Positions 37,378 to 45,818 of a stretch of DNA of 64,000 bases are shown here, in pieces (positions within the stretch are counted from its first letter, which is position 1; the number at the start of each line of letters is the position of its first letter). This stretch comes from Thermoleophilaceae bacterium. GTDB lineage: Bacteria > Actinomycetota > Thermoleophilia > Solirubrobacterales > Thermoleophilaceae. Location: assembly GCA_030447875.1 (NCBI GenBank), contig JAUJOA010000002.1:62001-126000 (forward strand), read 5' to 3'. The notes below the pieces were generated by a model. That model was not told where the DNA came from and did not search any database. It worked only from the letters and a program-made list of their open reading frames with translations. Position numbers and translations under genes: made by a program.

Positions 37378-38394
37378 GTGCACCCCTCGACTCACGCCGC
37401 CGCAATTCGCCCGCTTCGCGAGCGCGTGGAGTCGTGGGAGGAGGAGTACCTCTCGCCGCTCGCCGAGCGCTCGTATCCGGCCAGGCGCACGGCCGGAGAG
37501 GGCGACTCGGCCATGCGCACGCCGTTCCAGCGCGATCGCGATCGCATCGTTCACTCGAAGGCGTTTCGGCGCCTCAAGCACAAGACGCAGGTCTTCATCT
37601 CCCCGGAGGGCGATCACTACCGCACGCGTCTCACGCACACGCTCGAGACGTGCGGGATCGCCCGCACGGTGGCGCGAGCGCTGGGGCTGAACGAGGACCT
37701 GACCGAGGCGATCGGCCTCGGGCACGACCTGGGGCATCCGCCGTTCGGGCACATCGGCGAGGCGGTGCTCGACTCGTGTCTGCAGGAGCGCTATGGCCTT
37801 CGCTTCCGTCATAACGAGCACTCGCTGCGGGTGGTGGAGCGGTTGGAGCGCGACGGCCGCGGACTGAACCTGACGGAGCAGGTTCGTGACGGCATCCTCA
37901 GACACACCGGGCCGGAGAAGCCGGCGACGCTCGAGGGGCAGATCATGCGCCTCGTCGACCGGATCGCGTACATCAACCACGACATCGACGACGCGCTGCG
38001 CGCCGGGGTGCTCCACCCGGCGGACCTGCCGCGAGCCGAGATCGCGGTGCTCGGCGACAGCGGCTCCCAGCGCATCGACATGCTCGCTCGCGATTTGGTG
38101 GAGCGGTCGTCCTCGAGTGGAGCGATCGTCCAGAGCGACGAGATCGGCGCCGCGATGACGCGCCTGCGCGACTTCATGTTCCAACGCGTCTACCTCGGTC
38201 CGGCCGCGCAGCGCGAGCACGCTCGGATCGAGCGAATGCTGCACGCGCTGTTCGACCACTTTGCGGCCTGCCCGCCGGCGCCGGCGGCCGAGGGAGCGAA
38301 CGAGGCCGAGCGGGTGACCGACTACCTGGCCGGCATGACCGATCGTTTCGCGGTGCGAGCGTTCGCCGAGCTATCGGTGCCGCAGGGCTTCTAG
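37378..38394 (+). CDS. dgt: dGTPase-like HD-domain triphosphohydrolase
   Basis: 338 residues from GTG 37378. Hydrolyses dNTPs to deoxynucleosides and triphosphate. The N-terminus RTPFQRDRDRIVHSKAFRRL is diagnostic. The HD metal site is THTLE followed by GLGHDLGHPPFGH, with the last Asp in YINHDIDD. Shorter than E. coli Dgt, matching the type found beside dnaG in actinomycetes. It ends 4 bases before dnaG, the same pair as in mycobacteria. Confidence 0.93.
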   Translation: MHPSTHAAAIRPLRERVESWEEEYLSPLAERSYPARRTAGEGDSAMRTPFQRDRDRIVHSKAFRRLKHKTQVFISPEGDHYRTRLTHTLETCGIARTVARALGLNEDLTEAIGLGHDLGHPPFGHIGEAVLDSCLQERYGLRFRHNEHSLRVVERLERDGRGLNLTEQVRDGILRHTGPEKPATLEGQIMRLVDRIAYINHDIDDALRAGVLHPADLPRAEIAVLGDSGSQRIDMLARDLVERSSSSGAIVQSDEIGAAMTRLRDFMFQRVYLGPAAQREHARIERMLHALFDHFAACPPAPAAEGANEAERVTDYLAGMTDRFAVRAFAELSVPQGF

Positions 38395-38398
38395 GCAC

Positions 38399-40189
38399 AT
38401 GGCGCTCTACACCAGGGAGTCGGTCGAGCGGGTCAAGGAGGCCGTGGACATGGTCTCGCTCGTGGGTGCCCGCACCGACCTTCGCCGCGTGGGCGCGCGA
38501 CACACGGGACTGTGCCCGTTTCACGACGAGCGCACCCCCTCCTTCTCGGTCAACGCCGAGATGGGCCTCTACCACTGCTTCGGGTGCGGGGAGTCGGGCG
38601 ATGCCATTCGCTTCGTGGAGCGAACGGAGGGCGCCGACTTCAAGGAGGCGGTGGAGTTCCTGTCGGAGCGATTCGGCGTCGAGCTCCAGGCCGAGCGGGA
38701 GGATCCGCGTGCCGAGGAGCGCCGGCGCCGGCGGGAGCGCCTCCTCAAGCTCGTGGAGCGCACCACCGCCTACTACGCGCGCTTTCTGTGGGAGTCGGGC
38801 GAGGCGGGCAAGGCACGGGCTTACCTTGCGGGGCGCGGGCTCGGGGACCAGGTGCTGCGTGACTTTCGCGTTGGCTATGCGCCAAGCGCGTGGGACCGCG
38901 TGCTGCTCGCCGCTCAGCGCGACGGCTTCACCGTCGAGGAGGTCGCCGCAGCCGGCCTCGGTCAGCGCGGGTCTAAGGGCGGCTTCTACGACCGCTTCCG
39001 CGGCCGAATCATGTTCCCGCTCGCCGACGCGCGAGGACGCGTGCTCGGCTTCGGCGCGCGTGCGCTGAGAGAGGACCAGCGGCCGAAGTACCTCAACACG
39101 TCGGAGAACGACCTCTACCACAAGGGTCGTCAGCTGTTCGGCATCGACCGCGCACGCGCGCCGGCGGCGAAGGCGGGGCACATCGTCGTCGTCGAGGGCT
39201 ACACGGACGTGCTCGCGCTACACCAGGCGGGTGTGCCCGAGTGCGTGGCCATCATGGGCACGGCGCTGACCCAGGAGCAGATCGCCGAGCTGGCGCGGGC
39301 TGCGGCCACCGTGTACATGGCGCTCGACGCCGACCCGTCGGGCCAGGAGGCAATGCTCCGCGCGGCGCGCACGGCCGGCACGCGCGGGCTCGAGCTTCGT
39401 GTAGTGGCGATGCCCGACGGGCGAGACCCCGCCGAACTCGTCACGGCCGAGGGGCCCGAGGCGTTCATGTCGCTTCTCGACAGCGCGGTGACCGTGCCGG
39501 AGTTCGAGGTTCGCCGAGTGCTCTCGGAGGCGGACCTGGCGTCGCCCGCCGGACGCGACAGGGCGTTGGCTGCGGTCCGACCACTGGTGGGCGCGGTGCC
39601 CGAGCGCACCGCCACGCGCGACGAATTGGTCCGTTACGTTGCGGATCGTCTCGACGTTCCGCCGACGTACGTGACGACGCAACTCTCAGCCTCCGGGGCT
39701 CAAGCGGGCGGGCCTCCGCGACGAGACTCGAGGCAGCCTCGAGCGGACGGGCGCGCTGCGCCGCCCACTACCCAGTCCTCGGTGGAGATGGTGGTCCGCG
39801 CGGAGCGGGCGTTCCTCGCGATGTGCGTGAGTCAGCCGCGCCTCGGGGCTTCCTACCTGGCCCGTCTGAGCGACGAGCACCTGTCCTCGGACTCGTTGCG
39901 GCGACTGCGCCGCTATCTCGAGGATCATTTGCTCGAGCCGTTGTCGCATCTGCCCGACGACGATCCGTCGCTGGCGGCGCTCGTCTCCGACATAGTCATG
40001 CTCTCCGAGGAGCAGCCGTCGTCTGAGCCGGCGCTGCGTCTCGGCTTCCTCCAGCTCGAGCTGCGCCGGATCGAGCGGGCGCTGCGCGACGCGCGCGACG
40101 AGCGGAACTTCGAGCAGCAGCGGCGGCTTTGGGGCGTGCGCGAAGACGTGCGGTCGCAGATGGCCGACGTCATGGGGCAGGTGGTGTGA
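38399..40189 (+). CDS. dnaG: DNA primase
   Basis: 596 residues. Makes RNA primers at the replication fork. The zinc-binding domain has Cys39-x2-His42 and Cys60-x2-Cys63 (CPFHDERTPSFS, YHCFGCGESGD). The TOPRIM core has VVVEGYTDVLALHQAG and ALDADPSGQEA. A low-complexity linker (about residues 430-460) precedes the C-terminal DnaB-binding helical domain. Complete. Downstream an accessory segment begins, with a LexA box 22 bases beyond the stop. Confidence 0.97.
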   Translation: MALYTRESVERVKEAVDMVSLVGARTDLRRVGARHTGLCPFHDERTPSFSVNAEMGLYHCFGCGESGDAIRFVERTEGADFKEAVEFLSERFGVELQAEREDPRAEERRRRRERLLKLVERTTAYYARFLWESGEAGKARAYLAGRGLGDQVLRDFRVGYAPSAWDRVLLAAQRDGFTVEEVAAAGLGQRGSKGGFYDRFRGRIMFPLADARGRVLGFGARALREDQRPKYLNTSENDLYHKGRQLFGIDRARAPAAKAGHIVVVEGYTDVLALHQAGVPECVAIMGTALTQEQIAELARAAATVYMALDADPSGQEAMLRAARTAGTRGLELRVVAMPDGRDPAELVTAEGPEAFMSLLDSAVTVPEFEVRRVLSEADLASPAGRDRALAAVRPLVGAVPERTATRDELVRYVADRLDVPPTYVTTQLSASGAQAGGPPRRDSRQPRADGRAAPPTTQSSVEMVVRAERAFLAMCVSQPRLGASYLARLSDEHLSSDSLRRLRRYLEDHLLEPLSHLPDDDPSLAALVSDIVMLSEEQPSSEPALRLGFLQLELRRIERALRDARDERNFEQQRRLWGVREDVRSQMADVMGQVV

Positions 40190-40210
40190 CCGGCGCTATC
40201 CATGGATCGT

Positions 40211-40224
40211 CGAACGTACGTTCG
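40211..40224. promoter_or_regulatory. SOS box (LexA operator) before the HTH-HNH gene
   Basis: CGAACGTACGTTCG is a perfect palindrome and matches the LexA consensus CGAAC-R-N-R-Y-GTTCG. It differs in one base from the dnaE2 operator at 171-184. It lies 34 bases upstream of ATG 40258. This places the endonuclease-type gene under SOS control. Confidence 0.82.
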
Positions 40225-40257
40225 CTTTCCGTCCGGTGCGTGCGCCAAAATGTGGTG

Positions 40258-40999
40258 ATGGAGCGCCGGATCCTCGAGGAATATCTCTCAAGAGGCATGT
40301 CGCTCCAGGCGATCGGGGAGCGAACCGGAAAGCATCCGTCGACGGTCGGATACTGGGTAAGGAAGCACGACCTCTCGGCCGTGCACCGCGAGCGATATGC
40401 GCCCAAAGGCGGGGTCGCCGAGGGAGCGCTCAAGAGGCTCGTGGAGGCTGGCGAACACGCTTTCGAGATGGCGGTCGAGCTGGGTGTCAGCGTCGCGACG
40501 ATCAGGTACTGGCTCGAGCGCTACGAGCTCTCGAGGGTTGACGCGAAGGCATCTGCGTCCTCGGCTCCAAGCCGAGGAGGTGGTGCGCGTTTGCTCTACG
40601 CACGGAGAGACCCGCTTCGTCCTCGAGGGTCGGGGGTACTACCGCTGTAGCAAGTGCCGACTCCTCGCTGTGTCCGAGTGGCGACGGCGCACGAAGGCGA
40701 GACTTGTGGCTGAGAAGGGCGGCAGGTGCATGGCGTGCGGATACAACCGCTATTCCGGGGCGCTCCAGTTCCACCATCTGGATCGGACGACGAAGGAGTT
40801 CAGCCTCTCGGTGAGGGGGCTCACCAGATCGGTCGAGCGCATACGCTCCGAGCTCACCAAGTGCATCCTCCTCTGCGCGAACTGCTGCGCGGAGATCGAA
40901 GCCGGATTGATCGAAGCCCCGCCTCCCCGGGGAGCGCGCTGGCGCGGCAGCTACCGGAGGCGGCGACTATTCTGGTTGCGCAGATCCCCGGTGATGTAG
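40258..40999 (+). pseudogene. HTH-HNH endonuclease gene, split by a frameshift
   Basis: The first frame (from ATG 40258) gives two helix-turn-helix units, MSLQAIGERTGKHPSTVGYW and VELGVSVATIRYWLERYELS. The second, shifted by one base (+1 sense) somewhere between about 40530 and 40580, gives VCSTHGETRFVLEGRGYYRC, then ARLVAEKGGRCMACGYNRY, LQFHHLD and CILLCANCCAEIEAG: an HNH nuclease fold with CxxC zinc ligands. Together they make a whole protein of about 245 residues of a type common in Thermoleophilia. An 8-base-pair hairpin (CCTCGGCT/AGCCGAGG, 40559-40577) sits at the shift zone. The second frame stops inside the tRNA-Asn gene. Could be true decay, a programmed shift or an assembly error. 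Confidence 0.8.
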
Positions 41000-41055
41000 C
41001 CGGCAACATGCTTGACTGTTAATCAAGTCATGGTGGTTCGAATCCACCCGGGGAG
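40985..41055 (+). tRNA. tRNA-Asn (GTT), one base short of canonical
   Basis: Acceptor TCCCCGG (40985-40991) pairs with CCGGGGA (41048-41054), discriminator G. D-stem ATGT/ACAT, anticodon stem CTTGA/TCAAG with loop CTGTTAA, anticodon GTT at 41018-41020. The T-loop TTCGAAT is intact. If the acceptor has 7 pairs, the T-stem has only 4 (GTGG/CCAC), because one C is missing from the run at 41047-41049. Total 71 bases instead of 72-73. CCA is not encoded. It overlaps the last 15 bases of the HNH frame. Either a degraded tRNA or a single-base sequence error. Confidence 0.8.
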
Positions 41056-41097
41056 TTGGCCCGCTTCCGATATAGCGTGCGCCGGAGCCGTTGTGAC

Positions 41098-41956
41098 ATG
41101 AGCGACCGCGCGCTCCCAGACCGACCTCTCTACCGCGATCTGTTTTGGCCGACGCTGAAGGCGATCCAGGATCTTGGAGGTTCCGCGACCCGCCAGGAGG
41201 TGTTCGCGAAGGCCATAGAGATTGGCGGCTCAGCGAGGACCAACAGGCCGCGGTCATGCCGAACGGTCGCACCAGCCGGCTTGCCTACTACGTGAGCTGG
41301 AGCCTGACCCGACTCAAGCGCGTCGGCCTGGTGGATAACAGCCAACGGGGAGTCTGGTCGTTGACCGAGCGCGGGCAGCATGCGTCCTACGACGAGGTCC
41401 CGGCCCTGTGGGAGGAGATGCAACGCGCGTATCGCGAAGCGGCACGTGATCGTCCGGAGCCGCGGGCGGACGGCGATAGCGCTTCCGAGCAGAACGAAGG
41501 AACCGACGACTGGAAGGACGCGCTTCTCGATCGAATGAAAGCACTCGAACCCGCCGTTTTCGAGCGTCTCTGCCAGCGACTATTACGCGAAGCTGGCTTC
41601 GAGAAGGTTTCCGCGGCCGCAGCGGCGATCAGGAATCGACGGCGAAGGGTTTGTCTGCCTCAGCGGCGACTTACTTTCAGTGCAAGCGTCATGAAGGAAA
41701 CGTCGGCTCAGGAGCTATTCGTGACTTCCGAGGCGCGATGGCCGACCGCGGAGAGAAGGGCGTGATCATCGCGACCGGCACGTTCACCCTGTCGGCCCAG
41801 CAGGAAGCGACTCGCGACGGGGTGTCACCCATAGACTTGCTTGACGGGGACGCGCTCTGCGACCTGCTGAAACGCCATGGCATCGGCGTTCATGTGTCTC
41901 ACCGCGTCGTCGATGACGTGACCTTAGACGCAGCATGGTGGGACGAACAGAGTTGA
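41098..41956 (+). pseudogene. mrr: Mrr-type restriction endonuclease gene with several frameshifts
   Basis: Fragments in three frames join into one Mrr protein. Frame A from ATG 41098: LPDRPLYRDLFWPTLKAIQD, the Mrr N-terminal winged helix. Frame B from about 41230: SRLAYYVSWSLTRLKRVGLV through LEPAVFERLCQRLLREAGFE. Then GRSGD in a second shift (41615-41629), GIDGEGFVCLSGDLLS in a third (41632-41679), and FQCKRHEGNVGSGAIRDFRG to the end in a fourth. The catalytic G-x-D and QCK elements are intact in sequence, but four single-base shifts break the gene. Type IV restriction of modified DNA would be the ancestral role. Confidence 0.8.
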
Positions 41957-41999
41957 GCTCGGCGCGCTCGCGAAGTGAGAGTGTCGCCGGTGCCGCAGT

Positions 42000-43223
42000 T
42001 TACGTCGTGACTGCGAACGCCTCCACGGCGTCCGCGGCCGTAGCCGGCCCATTGTGCGCCGCCGCCCACGCGGCGAGCCCTCGAGCCCGGCGCGCATAGC
42101 CCTCGTCGCCCAGCAACCGCCGCACCGCCAGCCGCACCCCGCGAGGAGTCACGAGCCTCCGCGGCAGTGACACCCCGGCGCCCGCCCAGGCGACCCTCGC
42201 CGAGTTCTCCGCCATGTCACCGGCCGCGGGGCAAGCCACGACCGGCGTACCCGACACGAGCGCGCGGGCGAGGGTGCCGTGGCCGGCGTGACAGATCACG
42301 GCCGCGCAGCGTGGCATCTCGCGCGCGTACGAGACCCAGTCCACAAGGCGCGCGTTCGCCGGTACGCGGAGCGGCTTCGGCGGCGCCCGCCGGTTGGTCG
42401 TGGCCAGCACTCGCACCCGCTCACCCGCCAACCCCTCAAGCGCCGCGGCGAGCATTCGCTGCTGCGGGTCCTGGGAGGTGCTCGGCGCCACGAGCACGAG
42501 CGGGTCATCGCCGGGTGGCGCCTCGGTGTCGCCGTACGGCTGTTCCCAGAGCAGCGGACCGGTCACCTCGACCCACGGGGTGGAAACACGGCGCGGATAT
42601 TCGAGCTGAGGAAACGTCGCAACCAGCGCCAGCGTCCGCGAGATCCCGCCGTGTAGGTGGTCGATCGGCGGCAACCCCACGCGCTCACGCGCGCCGTTCA
42701 GCTCGTCGCGCCCCATGCGCTCACCGCGCCGCACCGCTGGGTCGAGGAGTCGCCAGAACCCCGCCCCGAACGGCGTCCGGGGCCGCCGCGCGCCGATCGA
42801 GAAGGGCGGAAAGCCGGGCTCCGTGAGGGGAAGGGGGTGGGGGACCAGCGTTGCCCAGCGCCGTCCCTCGAGCTCCGCCGCCAGCGTGGCCGCCACCGTC
42901 AGGATGTCCACGATGACCGCGTCGGGGCGGAACTCCGCCACAAGCGGTCGCGTCTCCTTCGCCGCCCGCACCGCGGCCTGGTACGGCTTGAGCGGTTGCT
43001 CGCACGTGGGGAACACCTCGTAGACCGGTGCGGGGGCGAAGCGCATGCCCTCGCGCTCCACGTCGTCGCGCCAGCGCGACCAGGTCTCGAGGCATACCTC
43101 GTGGCCCCGTGCTGCCAGCTCGCGTCCGAGCGCGATCGCGGGAAACGCATGTCCGGGCTCCCCGAACGCCGCCAGCAGGAATCGCCGCGCACGAGCAGGG
43201 CGAGCGCGCGCGCCCGGACCCAC
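42000..43223 (-). CDS. MGT/GT1-like glycosyltransferase
   Basis: 407 residues from GTG 43223, 15 bases after the stop of the LLM gene. GT-B fold. N-terminal RFLLAAFGEPGHAFPAIALG is the acceptor-domain start; the C-terminal donor site is shown by CHAGHGTLARALVSGTPVV and PAAGDMAENSARVAWAGAG. Resembles macrolide- or UDP-glycosyltransferases of secondary or lipid metabolism. Acceptor unknown. Same strand as the LLM gene, so probably one operon. Confidence 0.87.
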   Translation of the reverse strand: MGPGARARPARARRFLLAAFGEPGHAFPAIALGRELAARGHEVCLETWSRWRDDVEREGMRFAPAPVYEVFPTCEQPLKPYQAAVRAAKETRPLVAEFRPDAVIVDILTVAATLAAELEGRRWATLVPHPLPLTEPGFPPFSIGARRPRTPFGAGFWRLLDPAVRRGERMGRDELNGARERVGLPPIDHLHGGISRTLALVATFPQLEYPRRVSTPWVEVTGPLLWEQPYGDTEAPPGDDPLVLVAPSTSQDPQQRMLAAALEGLAGERVRVLATTNRRAPPKPLRVPANARLVDWVSYAREMPRCAAVICHAGHGTLARALVSGTPVVACPAAGDMAENSARVAWAGAGVSLPRRLVTPRGVRLAVRRLLGDEGYARRARGLAAWAAAHNGPATAADAVEAFAVTT

Positions 43224-43237
43224 GAGACGCTCTTCGC

Positions 43238-44272
43238 TCAGAGCGACTCGGCGAGCGCGCGCATGATCTCCGAGCGGCCCTCGGCCGTGGGCGCTATCGG
43301 GCTCGTGATGAGCGTTCCCACGCCTGCGTCGCGATATACGGCAAGCCGCTCGGCCACCCGCTCCCTCGGCCCGCACAAGCACGTCGTGTCGATGAGCTCC
43401 GCCGGCAGGGCGGCCGCCGCCTCGTCCTTCTTGCCGGACAGGTACAGGTCCTGCACCTCGTCGGCGGCCTCCTCGAAGCCGTACCTACGGACGAGCGCGT
43501 TGTAGAAGTTCTTCTCCCGCGATCCCATACCGCCGACGTAAAGCGCCAGCAGCGGTCGCATGACATCGCGCGCGCGGTCCACATCGTCGTCGACGCAAAC
43601 ATTGACGTTCGGCGCGATGTCGAACGAATCATCGAGCGTCTTCCCGGCCCGCGCAGCTCCTTCCTCGAGCAGCTCACGCGCGTCGCCCACGTTCTCGGGC
43701 GAGAAGAAGAACGGCATCCAGCCGTCCGCGATCTCGCCGGTGAGCTGCGTGTTCTTCGGGCCGATCGCCGCGATGTAGATCGGGATCGTGTCCTGCACGG
43801 GGCCGATAGTGAGCTTGAGCGCCTTGCCCGGTCCATCTGGGAGGGGAAGGGTGTAGGTCTCACCTTCGAACTCCAGCCGCTCGCGCGCCAGCGCCTTCCT
43901 CACGATCGCCACGTACTCGCGGGTTCGCTGGAGCTGCTTCGCGAATCGCTGGCCGTGCCATCCCTCGGCCACCTGAGGCCCGGAGGAGCCGATTCCGAGC
44001 AGCATTCGCCCGTTCGAGAGGTTGTCGAGGGTCGCGGCCGTCATCGCCGTCATCGCCGGGGAGCGCGCCGGCATCTGGAAGATCGCCGAGCCGATCTTGA
44101 TGCTCTCGGTCTGAGCGGCGATCCAGGCCAGGACGGTAGCCGTGTCGGACCCGTAGGCCTCGGCGGCCCACACGGAGTCGAATCCGAGCGATTCCGCCTC
44201 CTGCACGAGCCCGAGCTGCTCCTCCTGAGAGAGCCCGAGCCCCCAGTAGCCGACGTGTAGCCCGAGCCGCAT
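43238..44272 (-). CDS. F420-dependent LLM-class oxidoreductase
   Basis: 344 residues with AGGAG 7 bases before ATG 44272. TIM-barrel luciferase-like enzyme. GLHVGYWGLGLSQEEQ at the start, LGFDSVWAAEAYGSD, NGRMLLGIGSSGPQVAEGWH and PIYIAAIGPKNTQLTGEIAD are F420-type LLM hallmarks. Substrate not assignable from sequence. Upstream of a glycosyltransferase on the same strand; divergent from a hypothetical gene. Confidence 0.92.
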   Translation of the reverse strand: MRLGLHVGYWGLGLSQEEQLGLVQEAESLGFDSVWAAEAYGSDTATVLAWIAAQTESIKIGSAIFQMPARSPAMTAMTAATLDNLSNGRMLLGIGSSGPQVAEGWHGQRFAKQLQRTREYVAIVRKALARERLEFEGETYTLPLPDGPGKALKLTIGPVQDTIPIYIAAIGPKNTQLTGEIADGWMPFFFSPENVGDARELLEEGAARAGKTLDDSFDIAPNVNVCVDDDVDRARDVMRPLLALYVGGMGSREKNFYNALVRRYGFEEAADEVQDLYLSGKKDEAAAALPAELIDTTCLCGPRERVAERLAVYRDAGVGTLITSPIAPTAEGRSEIMRALAESL

Positions 44273-44382
44273 GCAGATCTCCTCTCATTCGACCGTCCCC
44301 GCTTGGCTCCACGGGCGCCGTTCGTTACATTGGGTGCCGAAAGCGGACCGGATCCTAAGCGACCTCGGGAGGACGGCTCGGG

Positions 44383-44970
44383 ATGAGAAGGCCCCGCCGG
44401 CCGGCGCAGGACCTCAGATTCACGATCGAGTGCCTGCCGGCGCGCACGCGAATGGCGATGCTGGAGGGCATCCGCGACAACTCGATCATCGTCGGCGCCT
44501 ACACCGACCGCGACGGCGGGGTGTGCCCGATGCTGGCAGCGCACCGCTGTGGTGGCCGCACGGATCTCGCCAGCTTCGCCAGGGCCTGGGACCGCTACAC
44601 GCGGGCCACGAGCCGGTCACGCAAGGCCACCGAGCGCGAGGTCCTGACGCTCAAGAGCATGCTCGAGGCGAGCCTCGTGAGCGACGAGGGCGCGCGCGAC
44701 GAGCTCGCCGCGGCCGTGGCCGAGCTCGAGGCCGCCAGGGCCCGCCGAGCGGCGGAGTCCCCGGAGCCGGCGCGGGCCGCGACTCGCGAGCGCGCGCAGT
44801 CGGCCGCGCCGCGCGACACCGGGGAGCGCGATCGCTCGAAGGAGCTCGAGCGGACGCCCGGTTGGTCCTGGCTGCGAATCTTCCGTCGCTACGACGACTT
44901 CGAGGCCGCCCTGGACCGCGTCCGCGAGGCGGAGCGCGAGGCCGAGAGCGGCGAGGTCGAGCGCGTCTAG
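44383..44970 (+). CDS. Conserved-looking hypothetical with predicted coiled coil
   Basis: 195 residues. Begins RRPRRPAQDLRFTIECLPAR. Residues 25-65 hold NSIIVGAYTDRDGGVCPM and AAHRCGGRTDLASFARAWDR, a compact segment with two cysteines. Residues 85-125 are a helical Glu/Arg/Ala repeat. The C-terminus GWSWLRIFRRYDDFEAALDR is amphipathic. No signal peptide or membrane segment. A GGAGGA lies about 10 bases before ATG 44383. No family recognised; high third-position GC supports a real gene. Confidence 0.72.
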   Translation: MRRPRRPAQDLRFTIECLPARTRMAMLEGIRDNSIIVGAYTDRDGGVCPMLAAHRCGGRTDLASFARAWDRYTRATSRSRKATEREVLTLKSMLEASLVSDEGARDELAAAVAELEAARARRAAESPEPARAATRERAQSAAPRDTGERDRSKELERTPGWSWLRIFRRYDDFEAALDRVREAEREAESGEVERV

Positions 44971-45015
44971 CACGGGGCGCCGCGCTGGTTGCGCGGCCGT
45001 GGGAAGGCCCGCCCT

Positions 45016-45729
45016 CTAGAGCTTGTCGCCGGGCCGGACGAACTGCATCTCGGGCACCATGCACGCCGGAGAGGTGCGCAGCAGGAAGCGGACCGCCTCG
45101 GCGATGTCCTCCGGCTGGATCATCTCCTCCTTCGGCACGCCCTCGACCCAGTCGGTCATCGGCGTGGCCACGAACGCGGGGCAGAAGGCAGTGATCTGGA
45201 CGCCGTCGCCGGCGAGCTCCCCATGGGCTGCCTGGGTCAGGCCGATGACTCCCGCCTTGGTAGCGGAGTAGGCCGCGAGCCACGGCTGACCGAACTTGCC
45301 CGCGATCGAGGCGACGTTCACGATCAGCGCCTTCTTGTGCTCGGCCGCGGCTTCCTTCAGCATCGGCACGCATTCGCGCTTCATCAGGTAGACCGCGCGC
45401 AGGTTCACGTCGAGCTGCATGTCGAGCTTCTTGGTCTCGTGGTCGGAGATGGCCCCCCCGATGCCCACGCCGGCGTTGTTCACCAGCACGTCGAGGCGAC
45501 CGAAGCGCTCCCTGTGAGCTGCGGCGAGCGCCGTTATCTCCTCCTCCTTCGCCATGTTCGCCGGAACGCCCTGGACGTCGAGGCCCTCGTCCGCCAGGCC
45601 CTTCACCGCCTCCTCGAGCTTGTCGGGGCGCCGAGCCGAGACCGTCAGCGCGTATCCGTCGTGACCGAGCGCACGCGCGATGGCAAGGCCTATCCCGCTG
45701 GATCCGCCGGTGACGAGGGCCGCGCGCAC
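45016..45729 (-). CDS. Short-chain dehydrogenase/reductase
   Basis: 237 residues from GTG 45729. Rossmann fold with TGGSSGIGLAIARAL, the NNAG motif in VLVNNAGVGIGG, the catalytic serine in NVASIAGKFG, and YSATK with catalytic Tyr and Lys. Classical SDR; the TGGSSGIG and SARRPDK pattern suggests NADPH use. Substrate unknown. Stands alone on the minus strand between a hypothetical gene and a lipoprotein gene facing away. Confidence 0.93.
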   Translation of the reverse strand: MRAALVTGGSSGIGLAIARALGHDGYALTVSARRPDKLEEAVKGLADEGLDVQGVPANMAKEEEITALAAAHRERFGRLDVLVNNAGVGIGGAISDHETKKLDMQLDVNLRAVYLMKRECVPMLKEAAAEHKKALIVNVASIAGKFGQPWLAAYSATKAGVIGLTQAAHGELAGDGVQITAFCPAFVATPMTDWVEGVPKEEMIQPEDIAEAVRFLLRTSPACMVPEMQFVRPGDKL

Positions 45730-45818
45730 GGCGGGGACCTTACACGCGCCACTTCGCGATCCGGCGCGCCCGGCCGGAACTGCGGTCCCCGGTTCGTCCG
45801 TTACGTACCCTTGATCCG

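Noticed and set aside
40559-40577. Programmed +1 frameshift signal in the HTH-HNH gene
   Set aside because: A perfect 8-bp hairpin is present, but no slippery codon with a rare-codon or stop context was found, and frameshifts are common in neighbouring loci. Kept only as a question.
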